Shown here: positions 18,917-26,837 of the stretch, piece after piece
Position numbering within the stretch: the first letter of the stretch is position 1
Layout: the number at the start of each line of letters is the position of its first letter
Assembly (NCBI RefSeq): GCF_000282455.1
Contig: NZ_AKJG01000159.1
Location: 1-51,172 of the forward strand
From: Pseudomonas sp. GM74
GTDB lineage: Bacteria; Pseudomonadota; Gammaproteobacteria; Pseudomonadales; Pseudomonadaceae
Length of the DNA: 51,172 nt
Direction of reading: 5' to 3'
Position numbers and translations under genes: made by a program
Notes under the pieces: generated by a model
Seen by the model: only the letters and a program-made list of their open reading frames with translations
Databases searched by the model: none
What the model was told of the DNA's origin: nothing

Positions 18917-19690
18917 ATGAACAGATTTCAAGAAAAAGTCGCCCTGATCACCGGCGCTGCCCAAGGCATCGGGCAGCGGGTGGCCGAGCGCATGGCCGCA
19001 GAAGGGGCGAAGCTGATCCTGGTGGATCGTTCCGACCTGGTGTTCGAAGTGCAGCAACAGCTGGCGTCAACCACCCAGGTTTTGGCCCTGACCGCCGACC
19101 TTGAGCAATACGAGGAGTGCAGTCGGGTGATGCAAACCGCCGTCGAGCGCTTCGGTCGCCTCGATGTGCTGGTCAATAACGTCGGCGGGACGATCTGGGC
19201 CAAGCCGTTCGAGCACTATGACGCGTCGCAGATCGAGGCCGAGGTTCGCCGTTCGCTGTTCCCGACCTTGTGGTGTTGCCATGCGGCGCTGCCCTTCATG
19301 CTGGAGCAGGGCAGTGGTGCGATCGTCAACGTATCCTCCATCGCCACCCGCAGCCTCAACCGTGTGCCCTACGGCGCGGCAAAAGGCGGGGTGAATGCCT
19401 TGACCGCCTGTCTGGCATTCGAAACCGCCGGTCGCGGCGTGCGGGTCAATGCCACGGCGCCTGGCGGCACCGAAGCACCGCCACGACGCATACCCCGCAA
19501 CGGTGCCGAGCAGAGTGAGCAGGAAAAATCCTGGTACCAGCAGATCGTCGACCAGACCCTCGACAGCAGTTTGATGAAGCGCTACGGCACCCTGGATGAG
19601 CAGGCGGGGGCTATTCTGTTTCTGGCCAGCGACGAAGCGTCCTATATCACCGGCATGGTCATGCCCGTGGGCGGTGGCGATCAGGGCTGA
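18917..19690 (+). CDS. benD: Benzoate cis-diol dehydrogenase BenD (SDR)
   Basis: A 257-aa short-chain dehydrogenase oxidising 1,6-dihydroxycyclohexa-2,4-diene-1-carboxylate to catechol with loss of CO2. The cofactor motif TGAAQGIG lies at 12-19 and the NNVG motif near 87. The catalytic Ser is near 140, with Tyr152 and Lys156 (YGAAK). The ATG at 18917 is used because upstream sequence in the same frame is REP DNA. It completes benzoate-to-catechol conversion, and catechol feeds CatA encoded just upstream. Confidence 0.94.
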   Translation: MNRFQEKVALITGAAQGIGQRVAERMAAEGAKLILVDRSDLVFEVQQQLASTTQVLALTADLEQYEECSRVMQTAVERFGRLDVLVNNVGGTIWAKPFEHYDASQIEAEVRRSLFPTLWCCHAALPFMLEQGSGAIVNVSSIATRSLNRVPYGAAKGGVNALTACLAFETAGRGVRVNATAPGGTEAPPRRIPRNGAEQSEQEKSWYQQIVDQTLDSSLMKRYGTLDEQAGAILFLASDEASYITGMVMPVGGGDQG

Positions 19691-19732
19691 GGCGAGCGGC
19701 GAACAACCCCATCGACAAACGGAGTCAGGGTG

Positions 19733-20431
19733 ATGAGTGACAAACCCACGATCGTGCTGGTCCATGGTTTCTGGGGCGGGGCCGCCCATTGGAACAAGGT
19801 CATCGTCAAATTGCTCAACCGGGGTGACACGCACATTCGTGCCGTCGAGTTGCCGCTGACTTCACTGGCCGAGGATGCCGAGCGCACGCGCAAGATGGTC
19901 GCCCAGGTGCCCGGCCCGGTGCTGCTGGTGGGGCACTCCTATGGCGGCGCGGTGATCACCGAAGCCGGCGACCAGCCGAATGTGGTCGGGCTGGTGTACA
20001 TCGCCGCTTTCGCCCCGGACGTCGGCGAAAGTCCCGGCGGCATCACGCAACGGCATTTGCCAGCGGCGGCGGCCAACCTGGCTCCCGACAGCGACGGTTA
20101 CCTGTGGGTCAAGCCAGAGCTCTATCACGAAAGCTTCTGCCAGGATCTGCCGGCGACCGAAGGGTTGGTCATGGGCCTCACCCAGAAAGCGCCGCTGGCC
20201 AGCACTTTCGGTGACGCCATTGGCACGGTGGCCTGGAAGAACAAGCCATCGTGGTATCAGATTTCGACCGCAGACCGGATGATCGCGCCACAGAACCAGC
20301 AATGGATGGCCGCGCGGCTCAACGCCCGGGAGATTCTGACCTTGAACGCCAGCCATGCGTCCTTGGCTTCAATGCCCGCCGAAGTGGCGGGTTTGATCGA
20401 CAGGGCAGCGACGGCATTGGCCAAGGGCTAG
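19733..20431 (+). CDS. Alpha/beta hydrolase next to benD
   Basis: A 232-aa hydrolase with IVLVHGFWGGAAHW (oxyanion region) near residue 8. The nucleophile elbow GHSYGG has Ser69, and a late His lies in LNASHASLASMP. It resembles the small esterase/hydrolase family often annotated as salicylate esterase-like. Its position directly after benD suggests it may release benzoate or a related acid from an ester or otherwise belong to the aromatic pathway, but the substrate is not shown by sequence. Start at 19733 rather than the overlapping GTG three bases earlier, given GGAGTCAGGG upstream. Confidence 0.85.
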   Translation: MSDKPTIVLVHGFWGGAAHWNKVIVKLLNRGDTHIRAVELPLTSLAEDAERTRKMVAQVPGPVLLVGHSYGGAVITEAGDQPNVVGLVYIAAFAPDVGESPGGITQRHLPAAAANLAPDSDGYLWVKPELYHESFCQDLPATEGLVMGLTQKAPLASTFGDAIGTVAWKNKPSWYQISTADRMIAPQNQQWMAARLNAREILTLNASHASLASMPAEVAGLIDRAATALAKG

Positions 20432-20548
20432 GGTCCAAGTGCAATCCGAATGGGGAATTTTCATGGCGACGTCTGGTCGGTATTTTGGACAAGGGTGGGT
20501 GTAAGGTACGCAAGTCAACCTGATATCACTGCCCAGGAGGAGGTGACT

Positions 20549-20749
20549 ATGAGTGTTTCGATGCTGAACAAAATGCACATGAACGGTTATGACGTACTCT
20601 GCGTGAACAATGGCCCCTGGCGGGTGTGCACGCGAGGCGACCGGCTTGGCTCGTTTGACAGTCGGGAAGAAGCTCTGGCGTTTGCCGCGTCGCTGCCCGG
20701 CTACAGGGCACGTGCCGGCAGGACTGCGGCCAGTCATCAAGCAAAATGA
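20549..20749 (+). CDS. Small hypothetical protein, 66 aa
   Basis: A 66-aa basic protein preceded by a strong ribosome site (CAGGAGGAGG) and followed by a clear terminator, so it is probably a real monocistronic gene. The sequence has the pattern WRVCTRGDRLGSFDSREEAL, reminiscent of small DUF2188-like proteins in which a short beta sheet is followed by a helix. No catalytic motif is visible. Function unknown. Confidence 0.6.
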   Translation: MSVSMLNKMHMNGYDVLCVNNGPWRVCTRGDRLGSFDSREEALAFAASLPGYRARAGRTAASHQAK

Positions 20750-20760
20750 AGCCCAGCCAG

Positions 20761-20785
20761 AAGCCCCGGTTCTCCGGGGCTTTTT
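20761..20785. terminator. Rho-independent terminator
   Basis: AGCCCCGG and CCGGGGCT form an 8-base-pair stem with a TTCT loop followed by TTTTT. It ends the 66-aa gene on the plus strand and lies just before the osmE stop on the other strand. Confidence 0.85.
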
Positions 20786-20800
20786 CATGATGGAGCGACG

Positions 20801-21151
20801 CTAATAGCCGCCGCCTCCGCTGGGGCGGGAGGGTTCCCGGGCCTTTTGTTGCGTGTGGCTCCACTCCGCGCAGGTCATGAAGCTTTTGTGGTCGACCATG
20901 CCACGGTCGTCAAAGCTGACATTGAACGCTTGTTGATGGCCGGATTGACTCAGCTTGTAGTCAAAGCACGTGCCGGGTTCGACAGTCCGGTCGGTGACCG
21001 CCAAGGGCTGGCCGCCGATTTGCCGGACTTGCTCCTGGGTCATGCCGGTGTCGACTTTCGCGACCAGCGGCTGGTCCTGATAGATCGAGTTGGTGCTGCA
21101 GCCTGCCAACGCGGTCAGTGCGACGACCAACGTAAATAGAGGCCTGTTCAT
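20801..21151 (-). CDS. osmE: Osmotically inducible lipoprotein OsmE
   Basis: A 116-aa lipoprotein with lipobox ALAGC (Cys18) and an SmpA/OmlA-like domain containing DTGMTQEQVRQIGGQP, the recognisable OsmE segment. It is an outer-membrane-anchored envelope protein of unknown biochemical activity, osmotically induced in E. coli. The C-terminus is extended by a glycine-rich tail (PSRPSGGGGY). It is followed upstream (minus strand) by a small gene in the same direction. Confidence 0.9.
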   Translation of the reverse strand: MNRPLFTLVVALTALAGCSTNSIYQDQPLVAKVDTGMTQEQVRQIGGQPLAVTDRTVEPGTCFDYKLSQSGHQQAFNVSFDDRGMVDHKSFMTCAEWSHTQQKAREPSRPSGGGGY

Positions 21152-21164
21152 GGCAGCGCTCCCG

Positions 21165-21404
21165 CTATTGAGCCTTGTTGCGGCTAATGACCTTGGCTTT
21201 CACTTCCTCGGCGTAGCCGGACAGTTTTTCTTCATCGCCCTGAAACAATGAACACAATCTTTGAACGGCTTGTGCGTCGACTTCGCTCCCGAGCAGGCGC
21301 AATTGCTGCTCTATTCGCAGAAGCTCCACGGCCGACCAGCGCAAATCTGACGCAAGCCCTTGCAGATCGCGCCGAAGTTCCTGTTCCGATTCGTTAAGCC
21401 ACAT
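21165..21404 (-). CDS. Small hypothetical protein, 79 aa
   Basis: A 79-aa predicted all-helical protein, rich in Leu, Glu and Arg (for example RRDLQGLASDLRWSAVELLR). It has no signal peptide or metal site. AGGAGGTC lies just upstream of its ATG at 21404. It is 13 bases from osmE in the same direction and may be its operon partner. The family is not recognised. Confidence 0.55.
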   Translation of the reverse strand: MWLNESEQELRRDLQGLASDLRWSAVELLRIEQQLRLLGSEVDAQAVQRLCSLFQGDEEKLSGYAEEVKAKVISRNKAQ

Positions 21405-21709
21405 GATGACCTCCTGAACTCCTCACTCCGAAATTTTAGACCTGTTTGCCGCACCGGATGCTGTGTTTGTCTGAATCGATGGGGTTTCCTTTGGTCGGGG
21501 AAACACTGGTATCGGCCCATCAACTCAGCGGGTCAGAATGGGAGCAAGTCACGCAACGACAGTATGGAGCCTGCGAAAGATGGATAGATTACCTGAACGC
21601 AAGGAACTAACCGGGCGAAGTGATATCAATGACAGTCGCTGAATCGTTGGGGATGGCAGTAGGGACGACAGCGAGCTACATTTTCTTATTTCGAATTAAA
21701 GGAAACAGC
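21405..21709. other. Intergenic region with no gene seen
   Basis: This is a divergent promoter region between the 79-aa gene and the small lipoprotein gene. Coding potential is weak; an open frame reaching back to 21620 lacks a ribosome site and is judged non-coding. No strong repeat or dyad was found. Confidence 0.5.
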
Positions 21710-22045
21710 ATGCGGATGTTGATGGGGGGGGTCGTGCTGGCATTGCTGGGCGGATGCTCGTTGCCGGCGTCGCTGGTACCGGGCGAGCCGAATGTCAGCA
21801 AGCACAGCGAGAAAACGCCAAAGGAGTATGCGGCGTGCGTGTTGCCTGCCTGGCAAAAGGAAGTATCGAATACGACACAGGTTTCGATATCCAACGGATA
21901 CCGCATCACCGCGCCCAGCGTAATCACGGCCGACGAAGTGGTGGATATCGTGAAGTACAAGGACGGCAGCCGGGTTTCGCTGTATCAGGGGCCACCTTGG
22001 GCCAAGTCCGGCGACCTGCGCAAAATCGTGCGCGACTGTTTGTAA
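21710..22045 (+). CDS. Small lipoprotein of unknown function
   Basis: A 111-aa predicted lipoprotein with signal MRMLMGGVVLALLGGC and lipidated Cys16. The mature part has two further cysteines (YAACVLP and the C-terminal RDCL) that could form a disulfide. AAAGGAAA precedes the ATG at 21710. A strong terminator follows. No family is recognised with certainty. Confidence 0.7.
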   Translation: MRMLMGGVVLALLGGCSLPASLVPGEPNVSKHSEKTPKEYAACVLPAWQKEVSNTTQVSISNGYRITAPSVITADEVVDIVKYKDGSRVSLYQGPPWAKSGDLRKIVRDCL

Positions 22046-22093
22046 GCGCAGGAAGGTGATATCGCTCACCGACCGTTTTCCGACTCGATTGAG

Positions 22094-22129
22094 AAAAAAC
22101 CGGATGCCTGGCGTGCATCCGGTTTTTTT
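22094..22129. terminator. Rho-independent terminator
   Basis: AAACCGGATGC (22097-22107) pairs with GCATCCGGTTT (22115-22125), followed by a T-run. A-tracts on the left make it potentially bidirectional. It ends the small lipoprotein gene. Confidence 0.88.
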
Positions 22130-22241
22130 GTGTGTGGATCAGTCTGAAAGGCTGGTCGTCGGGATGATTTGCTCGCTGGCGTCGGCGGATCCGATGATTC
22201 CCGTGGCCTGATTGATTCGAACATCACGTCTGAATAAAAAC

Positions 22242-22273
22242 ATCCCGCTCGGGTTCGCCTGAGCGGGATTTTT
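22242..22273. terminator. Second terminator-like hairpin
   Basis: ATCCCGCTC (22242-22250) pairs with GAGCGGGAT (22261-22269), followed by TTTT. It lies 75 bases before the next gene and may insulate it from upstream transcription. Confidence 0.75.
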
Positions 22274-22290
22274 ACGCGTTGATTGCTTGT

Positions 22291-22340
22291 GTGAAATTTA
22301 CCGTGTATTTTTTCATGAAATTAAAAATACAAAATTTCAC
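22291..22340. promoter_or_regulatory. Nested dyads before the FAD oxidase gene, candidate operator
   Basis: GTGAAATTT (22291-22299) and AAATTTCAC (22332-22340) are perfect arms around a central perfect palindrome TTTCATGAAA (22311-22320). The segment abuts the ribosome site of the oxidase gene. It is probably the binding region of the XRE-cupin regulator encoded two genes downstream. Confidence 0.55.
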
Positions 22341-22348
22341 GAGGCCGT

Positions 22349-23638
22349 ATGTTTCAGCAATCCACCCGGCATGTCGCCAGTTACTACGCCCATACTTGCG
22401 CCGACCGCCTGGTCGATCGAGCCGCACTGGAAGGTGAACAAGACACCGAAGTGCTGATCATCGGGGCCGGTTTCAGTGGATTGCATACGGCTTTGCGCCT
22501 GGCGCTGGCCGGCAAGCGCGTGACTCTGCTCGAAGCCAGCCGGGTGGCCTGGGCCGCGTCCGGGCGTAATGGCGGCCAGGCGATTCTCGGCTGGTCGTGC
22601 GACATGCCACCGCTGGAAGCGGCACTGGGTTACGAACGGGCGCGGCGCTTGTGGGACGGCATGCGCTGGGCCGCGCGGGAGCTGCGTGACTTGCCCGGCC
22701 GCCATGAGTTCGATTGCGACTACCGCGCCGGCCATCTCTGGACTTCGGTGATGCCGCGGCGAGTGGGGCTGTTGACCGAGTGGCAACACGAGGCCAGCCA
22801 CAAGTGGGGTCACGACGAACTGCAATTCATCCCCCGGCAACAGCTGCCGGAATGGGTGGCCAGCGAACGTTATCAGGCCGGCCTGTTCGACCCCGAGGGC
22901 GGGCATCTGAATCCACTGAAACTGGCCCTGGGCCTTGCCGATGCAATCGAGCGGGCCGGTGGGCGCATCCACGAGCTAAGCAAGGCGCTGAGCTATGGCG
23001 AGGAGGGCGACGGGTTTGTGGTGACCACCGAGCGCGGTCGTATTCGCGCCGATGTGCTGGTGCTGGCGTGCAACGCTTACCTCGACCGACTCGACCCGCA
23101 ACTGGCCAGTTGCGTGTTGCCGGTCGGCACGTATCAGGTCGCGACCGCGCCGCTGACCAGGGAGCAAGCCACCGCGTTGCTGCCGAGCAACGTGTGCGTG
23201 ACCGACAACCAGTTCGTACTCGATTATTTCCGCCGCACCCCGGATAACCGCCTGCTGTTCGGCGGTGGCTGCACTTACCTGGGCGGCATGCCCAAGGACA
23301 TCGCCGCCGCGACCCGGCCGTTCCTGGAGCGGGTGTTCCCGCAACTCACCGGTGTCGATCTGGAGTTCGCCTGGGGCGGCCACATCGACCTGACCCTCAA
23401 GCGCACGCCGGATATCGGCCGCCGTGGCGATCTGTACTGGATGCAGGGGTACTCCGGGCATGGCGTACTGCCGACATTGGCCGCGGCGCGGGCGGTGTCC
23501 GACGCGGTACTCGGTCAGCCCGACGAGTTGTCCCTGTACCAGGGCCTGAACAACGGCAGTTTTCCCGGCGGCAAATACCTGGCCGCGCCGCTGGAAGCCA
23601 TCGGCAAAGCCTGGTATCGACTGCGCGACAGCATTTGA
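22349..23638 (+). CDS. FAD-dependent amine oxidase, PuuB-like
   Basis: A 429-aa flavoprotein of the DAO family. The dinucleotide-binding motif is LIIGAGFSGLHTAL (near 37-49), followed by the SGRNGGQ flavin segment near 71-77. A C-terminal GYSGHGV motif closes the FAD site. The family includes gamma-glutamylputrescine oxidase PuuB, which releases H2O2 and an aldehyde from a gamma-glutamylated amine. The partner ligase-like gene two positions downstream supports that role. The exact amine is not fixed by sequence. Confidence 0.85.
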   Translation: MFQQSTRHVASYYAHTCADRLVDRAALEGEQDTEVLIIGAGFSGLHTALRLALAGKRVTLLEASRVAWAASGRNGGQAILGWSCDMPPLEAALGYERARRLWDGMRWAARELRDLPGRHEFDCDYRAGHLWTSVMPRRVGLLTEWQHEASHKWGHDELQFIPRQQLPEWVASERYQAGLFDPEGGHLNPLKLALGLADAIERAGGRIHELSKALSYGEEGDGFVVTTERGRIRADVLVLACNAYLDRLDPQLASCVLPVGTYQVATAPLTREQATALLPSNVCVTDNQFVLDYFRRTPDNRLLFGGGCTYLGGMPKDIAAATRPFLERVFPQLTGVDLEFAWGGHIDLTLKRTPDIGRRGDLYWMQGYSGHGVLPTLAAARAVSDAVLGQPDELSLYQGLNNGSFPGGKYLAAPLEAIGKAWYRLRDSI

Positions 23639-23663
23639 AGCGACACTTTCCGGAAGCCTCTAG

Positions 23664-24218
23664 ATGGACATGCAAGAAGAAATCTCGGCGCTGGCGATCC
23701 TGATCCAGGACCTGCGCAAGCACAAGAAGTACACCCTGAAGGAACTGGCGGACAAAATCGGTCGCTCCGTGGGTTTTCTGTCCCAGGTCGAGCGCGGCCT
23801 GTCGCGCCCGACCGTGGCGGACCTGACCGCCATCAGCGAAACCCTGGGGGTGCCGACCACCTATTTCTACAGCTTGCCCAAACCCATGGCCTTGTCCTGG
23901 GTCACCCGCCCGGACGAGCGCCGCACGCTGTACTACGCCGACGGCATCACCGACATCCTCGTCTCGCCAAAAATGCGCGCGTCCTTTTCGATGCTCGAAA
24001 GCCAGCTCGAGCCCGGTGCCAGCAGCGGCGACCGGCATATGAAAGACAGTTCCGAACAGGGCGGTTACGTCCTGGAAGGGCAGTTGACCCTGTGGCTCGA
24101 CGACAACGAACCGGTGACCTTGCGTCCCGGTGACAGCTTTCAACTGGCCAGCCATGCGCACTGCCGCTACGGCAACCTGTCCGATCAACTGACCCGCGTG
24201 CTTTGGGTTTACACCTGA
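23664..24218 (+). CDS. XRE-cupin transcriptional regulator
   Basis: A 184-aa regulator with an N-terminal helix-turn-helix (about 10-65; TLKELADKIGRSVGFLSQVE) and a C-terminal cupin (about 100-183; PGASSGDRHMKD, EGQLTLWL, RPGDSFQLAS). PuuR of E. coli has this build and controls putrescine utilisation. It lies between the oxidase and the ligase-like gene, all in one direction. It probably responds to a small amine-derived ligand and binds the dyads upstream. Confidence 0.87.
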   Translation: MDMQEEISALAILIQDLRKHKKYTLKELADKIGRSVGFLSQVERGLSRPTVADLTAISETLGVPTTYFYSLPKPMALSWVTRPDERRTLYYADGITDILVSPKMRASFSMLESQLEPGASSGDRHMKDSSEQGGYVLEGQLTLWLDDNEPVTLRPGDSFQLASHAHCRYGNLSDQLTRVLWVYT

Positions 24219-24235
24219 CAACAAGGAACAAAACG

Positions 24236-25582
24236 ATGGATGCTGTGTGCTCTGAACTGCTGGCCGAGGTTCGCAACTTCCGCCACTGCAACCCCGAAGT
24301 GCGTTATGTCGACCTGATCTCCCTGGACATTCCGGGGCATTTCTACGGCAAGCGCTACCCGATCGAGATGCTGGAAAAAGTCGCTGCCGGCAGTGCACTG
24401 AAGCTGCCGCAGAACTGCGTGCTGCTCGGCACCCAGGGCGGGCTGTTCAAGATCGGCGATTACTGCTTCAACGATGGTGACCCGGATGCGCTGCGCCGTT
24501 TGGTGCCCGGCACCTTGAAGTTGGTGAGCTGGGAAAAGCAGCCCTTGGGCCAGATGCTGATCACCTCCGACGGCACGGAAAAGCCCATCGAATTCGAACC
24601 TCGCGAAGTGTTGGCCCAGGTGTTGAAGCGGCTGCACTGTAAAGGCATTTTCCCGGTGGTGGCGTTCGAGCTGGAGTTCTACCTGTTCGACAGCCGCTTG
24701 AAGGACGGCTTGCCGCAGTTTCCCCGTGATGAGTTGACCGGTGATGCCGACGATCAGCCGAACATGCACATCGAACGCTTGTCGCGTTTCGCCCCGGTGC
24801 TCGATGAAATGGTCGAGACCGCGCGAGCCCAGGGTGTCGATGCCACGGTGATCACCGCCGAACTCGGCCCGGGCCAGTTCGAAATCAACTTCGGCCATTG
24901 CGACGACGGCCTGCGCGCCGCCGACTGGGCCGCCCTGTTCTGCCGCAGCACCCGGGGCGTGGCGCTCAAGCACAACTTGCGCGCCAGCTTCATGGCCAAG
25001 CCCTACCTGCAGCACCCCGGCAGCGGCATGCACGTGCATGTCAGCCTGTATGACCAGGCCGGCAACAACCTGCTGGCGGCGAACGGCCAGCGGGCGCTGC
25101 GCCATGCCGTGGCCGGTTGCCTGGATGTGTTGCCGCACTGCATGCCGATCTTTGCCCCGAACCACAACGCCATGCGCCGCTTGAGCGGCACCGTGAACGT
25201 GGCGTCCCGCGCCAGTTGGGGCTTCGAGGATCGCGATGCCTGCTTGCGTATTCCGGAGTCGGACATCAAGAATCTGCGCATTGAACATCGCCTGGCGGGC
25301 GCCGATGCTAACCCCTATCTGGCGTTGGCGGCGATTCTGGTGGGGTTGGAGCAAGGCCTGGAAATGGAGCGCGAGCCGATTGCACCGCTCAACGAAGATC
25401 GTGGCAGTGGCATCGATCTTCCGTTGGAAATGCTCGAAGCGGTGCAGTCCATGCAAAATCATTCATCGCTGCGCGAAGGCTTGGGGGCGGAGTTCGTGGA
25501 CGTCTATTGCGAAAACAAACGTCAGGATCATCTGGCATTTCTGCATGACATCAGCGCGCGGGAGTATCGCTGGTTCCTTTAG
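24236..25582 (+). CDS. Glutamine synthetase-family ligase, PuuA-like
   Basis: A 448-aa GlnA-fold enzyme with SGMHVHVSLYD (the ATP/metal region) and FAPNHNAMRRLSG (the glutamate-binding flap area). The conserved SWGFEDRDACLRIP block is typical of the gamma-glutamylpolyamine synthetase branch. It would ligate glutamate to an amine, giving the substrate for the FAD oxidase upstream. The start at 24236 has AAGGAAC nearby. Being shorter than biosynthetic GlnA and lacking the adenylylation-site neighbourhood points to a catabolic role. Confidence 0.85.
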   Translation: MDAVCSELLAEVRNFRHCNPEVRYVDLISLDIPGHFYGKRYPIEMLEKVAAGSALKLPQNCVLLGTQGGLFKIGDYCFNDGDPDALRRLVPGTLKLVSWEKQPLGQMLITSDGTEKPIEFEPREVLAQVLKRLHCKGIFPVVAFELEFYLFDSRLKDGLPQFPRDELTGDADDQPNMHIERLSRFAPVLDEMVETARAQGVDATVITAELGPGQFEINFGHCDDGLRAADWAALFCRSTRGVALKHNLRASFMAKPYLQHPGSGMHVHVSLYDQAGNNLLAANGQRALRHAVAGCLDVLPHCMPIFAPNHNAMRRLSGTVNVASRASWGFEDRDACLRIPESDIKNLRIEHRLAGADANPYLALAAILVGLEQGLEMEREPIAPLNEDRGSGIDLPLEMLEAVQSMQNHSSLREGLGAEFVDVYCENKRQDHLAFLHDISAREYRWFL

Positions 25583-25687
25583 CCGCCCTTAGAAAATATG
25601 TGGATATTGAAGGGGTTAGAAAGATTAGTAACTGGATAGTGAATAAAAATATCTTGTTACAGCAAGAAATATTCCGTAATATTCGCG
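25583..25687. other. AT-rich gap after the PuuA-like gene
   Basis: About 105 bases of markedly AT-rich DNA unlike the preceding gene, with no gene seen. It abuts the left 84-base direct repeat and may belong to the accessory element or to the original intergenic space. Confidence 0.5.
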
Positions 25688-25771
25688 CCGCGTTCACCAC
25701 CACGGTTTATGCATTTTTAAATCCCGGGCGTCCATCAGCTGCCCGGGATTTTTTTTGCCTGAAATTTAGTC
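25688..25771. repeat. Left 84-bp direct repeat flanking the accessory island
   Basis: It matches 31250-31333 base for base except one position (T at 25766, C in the right copy). It contains a terminator palindrome and the last codon (Asp) plus stop of the minus-strand gene on its right. The two copies lie 5562 bases apart in the same orientation and bracket the island. Confidence 0.95.
25719..25759. terminator. Terminator within the left direct repeat
   Basis: AAATCCCGGGC (25719-25729) pairs with GCCCGGGATTT (25741-25751), followed by more T. A-rich and T-rich flanks on both sides make it a likely bidirectional terminator. Confidence 0.85.
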
Positions 25772-26127
25772 CAGTCTTTTCAGGCTGCCCTTCAGGTCGA
25801 TACCGGCCTTTTCAAACGCCTTGAGGGTTTCGGGCGCGGTGAGCTTTGATAGGAAGTTTTTGAAGTTGTTGGCGGCGTCATCGTTACTGCCAGCACCGCG
25901 CCGGACAATCTGCAGTGAGGCGCCGATTTCGGCCACGACGCGCTCGCCGGTAATGCCCAGCATCTTGGCCACCAGCAGGTCTTCCATGGCGCCTTCGTCT
26001 TTGGTCAACGCCTGAGCGTTGCTGGTGTCTTTTTGCTTGAGGTACGCTTGATGGGCAGCACCGAGACCTGCGAACCGGTGGTGCTGGTAAAAGAGAATTT
26101 GAGGCTGAAGGTGAGTGTGGTGGCCAT
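25766..26127 (-). pseudogene. Phage tail tape-measure protein remnant
   Basis: The frame ending at 25766 encodes about 100 residues resembling the interior of tail tape-measure proteins. Recognisable pieces are LTKDEGAMEDLLVAKMLGI, VRRGAGSNDDAANNF and NFLSKLTAPETLKAF, ending LKGSLKRLD. A full tape-measure protein is several hundred residues, so this is a fragment. An ATG with a ribosome site (CTGGAG) at 26127 opens a different frame (MATTLTFSLK...) that stops after 42 codons, so the two parts are out of frame. I read it as a decayed prophage piece; the family call is from memory of the pattern. Confidence 0.6.
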
Positions 26128-26266
26128 CGTGTACTCCAGGTTGCTCTGTGGGTGAGGCCTGATGATGGCGGTGTGAGCGGAGACTGGCTTTTAATCAGAT
26201 TTAAAGAGACGATCCGCGCGCGTTTGAAGGTCAACCCGCACTGAAATCACAAGGAGGAATGGACGT

Positions 26267-26557
26267 ATGAGTGAATCAAACAGAGAAAAATTCAACGACC
26301 TGATCAGTCAGATCATGGATGTATTGATCGATTCATGTCCTGTGTACAACAGCCTTGATCCAGAGGAATTTGGTATTCAAGCAGGGGAAATGGCTAACAA
26401 TGGCATGTACAACCCCACGGATGAAGAAGCGTTTTTTAACGACTGCATTCGGTGGCTCAAAGACGAGGAATTTATCCGAGGGGATAACAGCTTTGTGGTC
26501 ACCAGCTATGGCTTGGAAATGTTCAATAGCCTGCCTGATTGCTTGGTAGCCAACTGA
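26267..26557 (+). CDS. Unknown small protein A (paralogue of the gene at 26838)
   Basis: A 96-aa acidic, soluble protein preceded by AAGGAGG. It aligns by eye along its length with the first ~100 residues of the gene at 26838. Shared positions include the FN(D/I)L start, S-x-PV near 23-26, EF near 34, FF-x4-(R/D)WL near 56-63 and LE-x2-N-(S/A)-(M/L)P at the end. The C-terminal part looks like a winged-helix or similar small alpha/beta domain. Function unknown. It lies in the accessory island in a three-gene tandem. Confidence 0.65.
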   Translation: MSESNREKFNDLISQIMDVLIDSCPVYNSLDPEEFGIQAGEMANNGMYNPTDEEAFFNDCIRWLKDEEFIRGDNSFVVTSYGLEMFNSLPDCLVAN

Positions 26558-26632
26558 ACATGTGGTGGTTGCTCCCGCGAATGTGGGAGTGATCACCCGA
26601 TCCTGAGTCGACGCACAAAAAGGAGATGTGCA

Positions 26633-26836
26633 ATGGAAGACGAACTGACCATCGAGATTAACGGTGCGCAATACACCGCGACCTACTCAGTTTTCAACGA
26701 TACCTTGACGGCGATAATGCCTGACGGAAGCCAACGTTATACGGAGCTTCGTGGGCTAACTCCCATGATGGCGACAAGAACTCATCTTCGGGCTTATGTT
26801 CTTAGCATCTCCCGCCAAAACAATCAGGAGGATTAG
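26633..26836 (+). CDS. Unknown 67-aa protein between two paralogues
   Basis: A 67-aa protein with AAGGAG before its ATG. The N-terminal half looks like a small beta sheet (ELTIEINGAQYTATYSVF); a helix-like C-terminus follows (TRTHLRAYVLSISRQ). The next gene starts two bases after its stop, so the two are probably cotranslated. No family is recognised. Its placement between two paralogues suggests a partner role, for example chaperone, inhibitor or immunity, but that is only inference. Confidence 0.6.
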   Translation: MEDELTIEINGAQYTATYSVFNDTLTAIMPDGSQRYTELRGLTPMMATRTHLRAYVLSISRQNNQED

Positions 26837-26837
26837 T

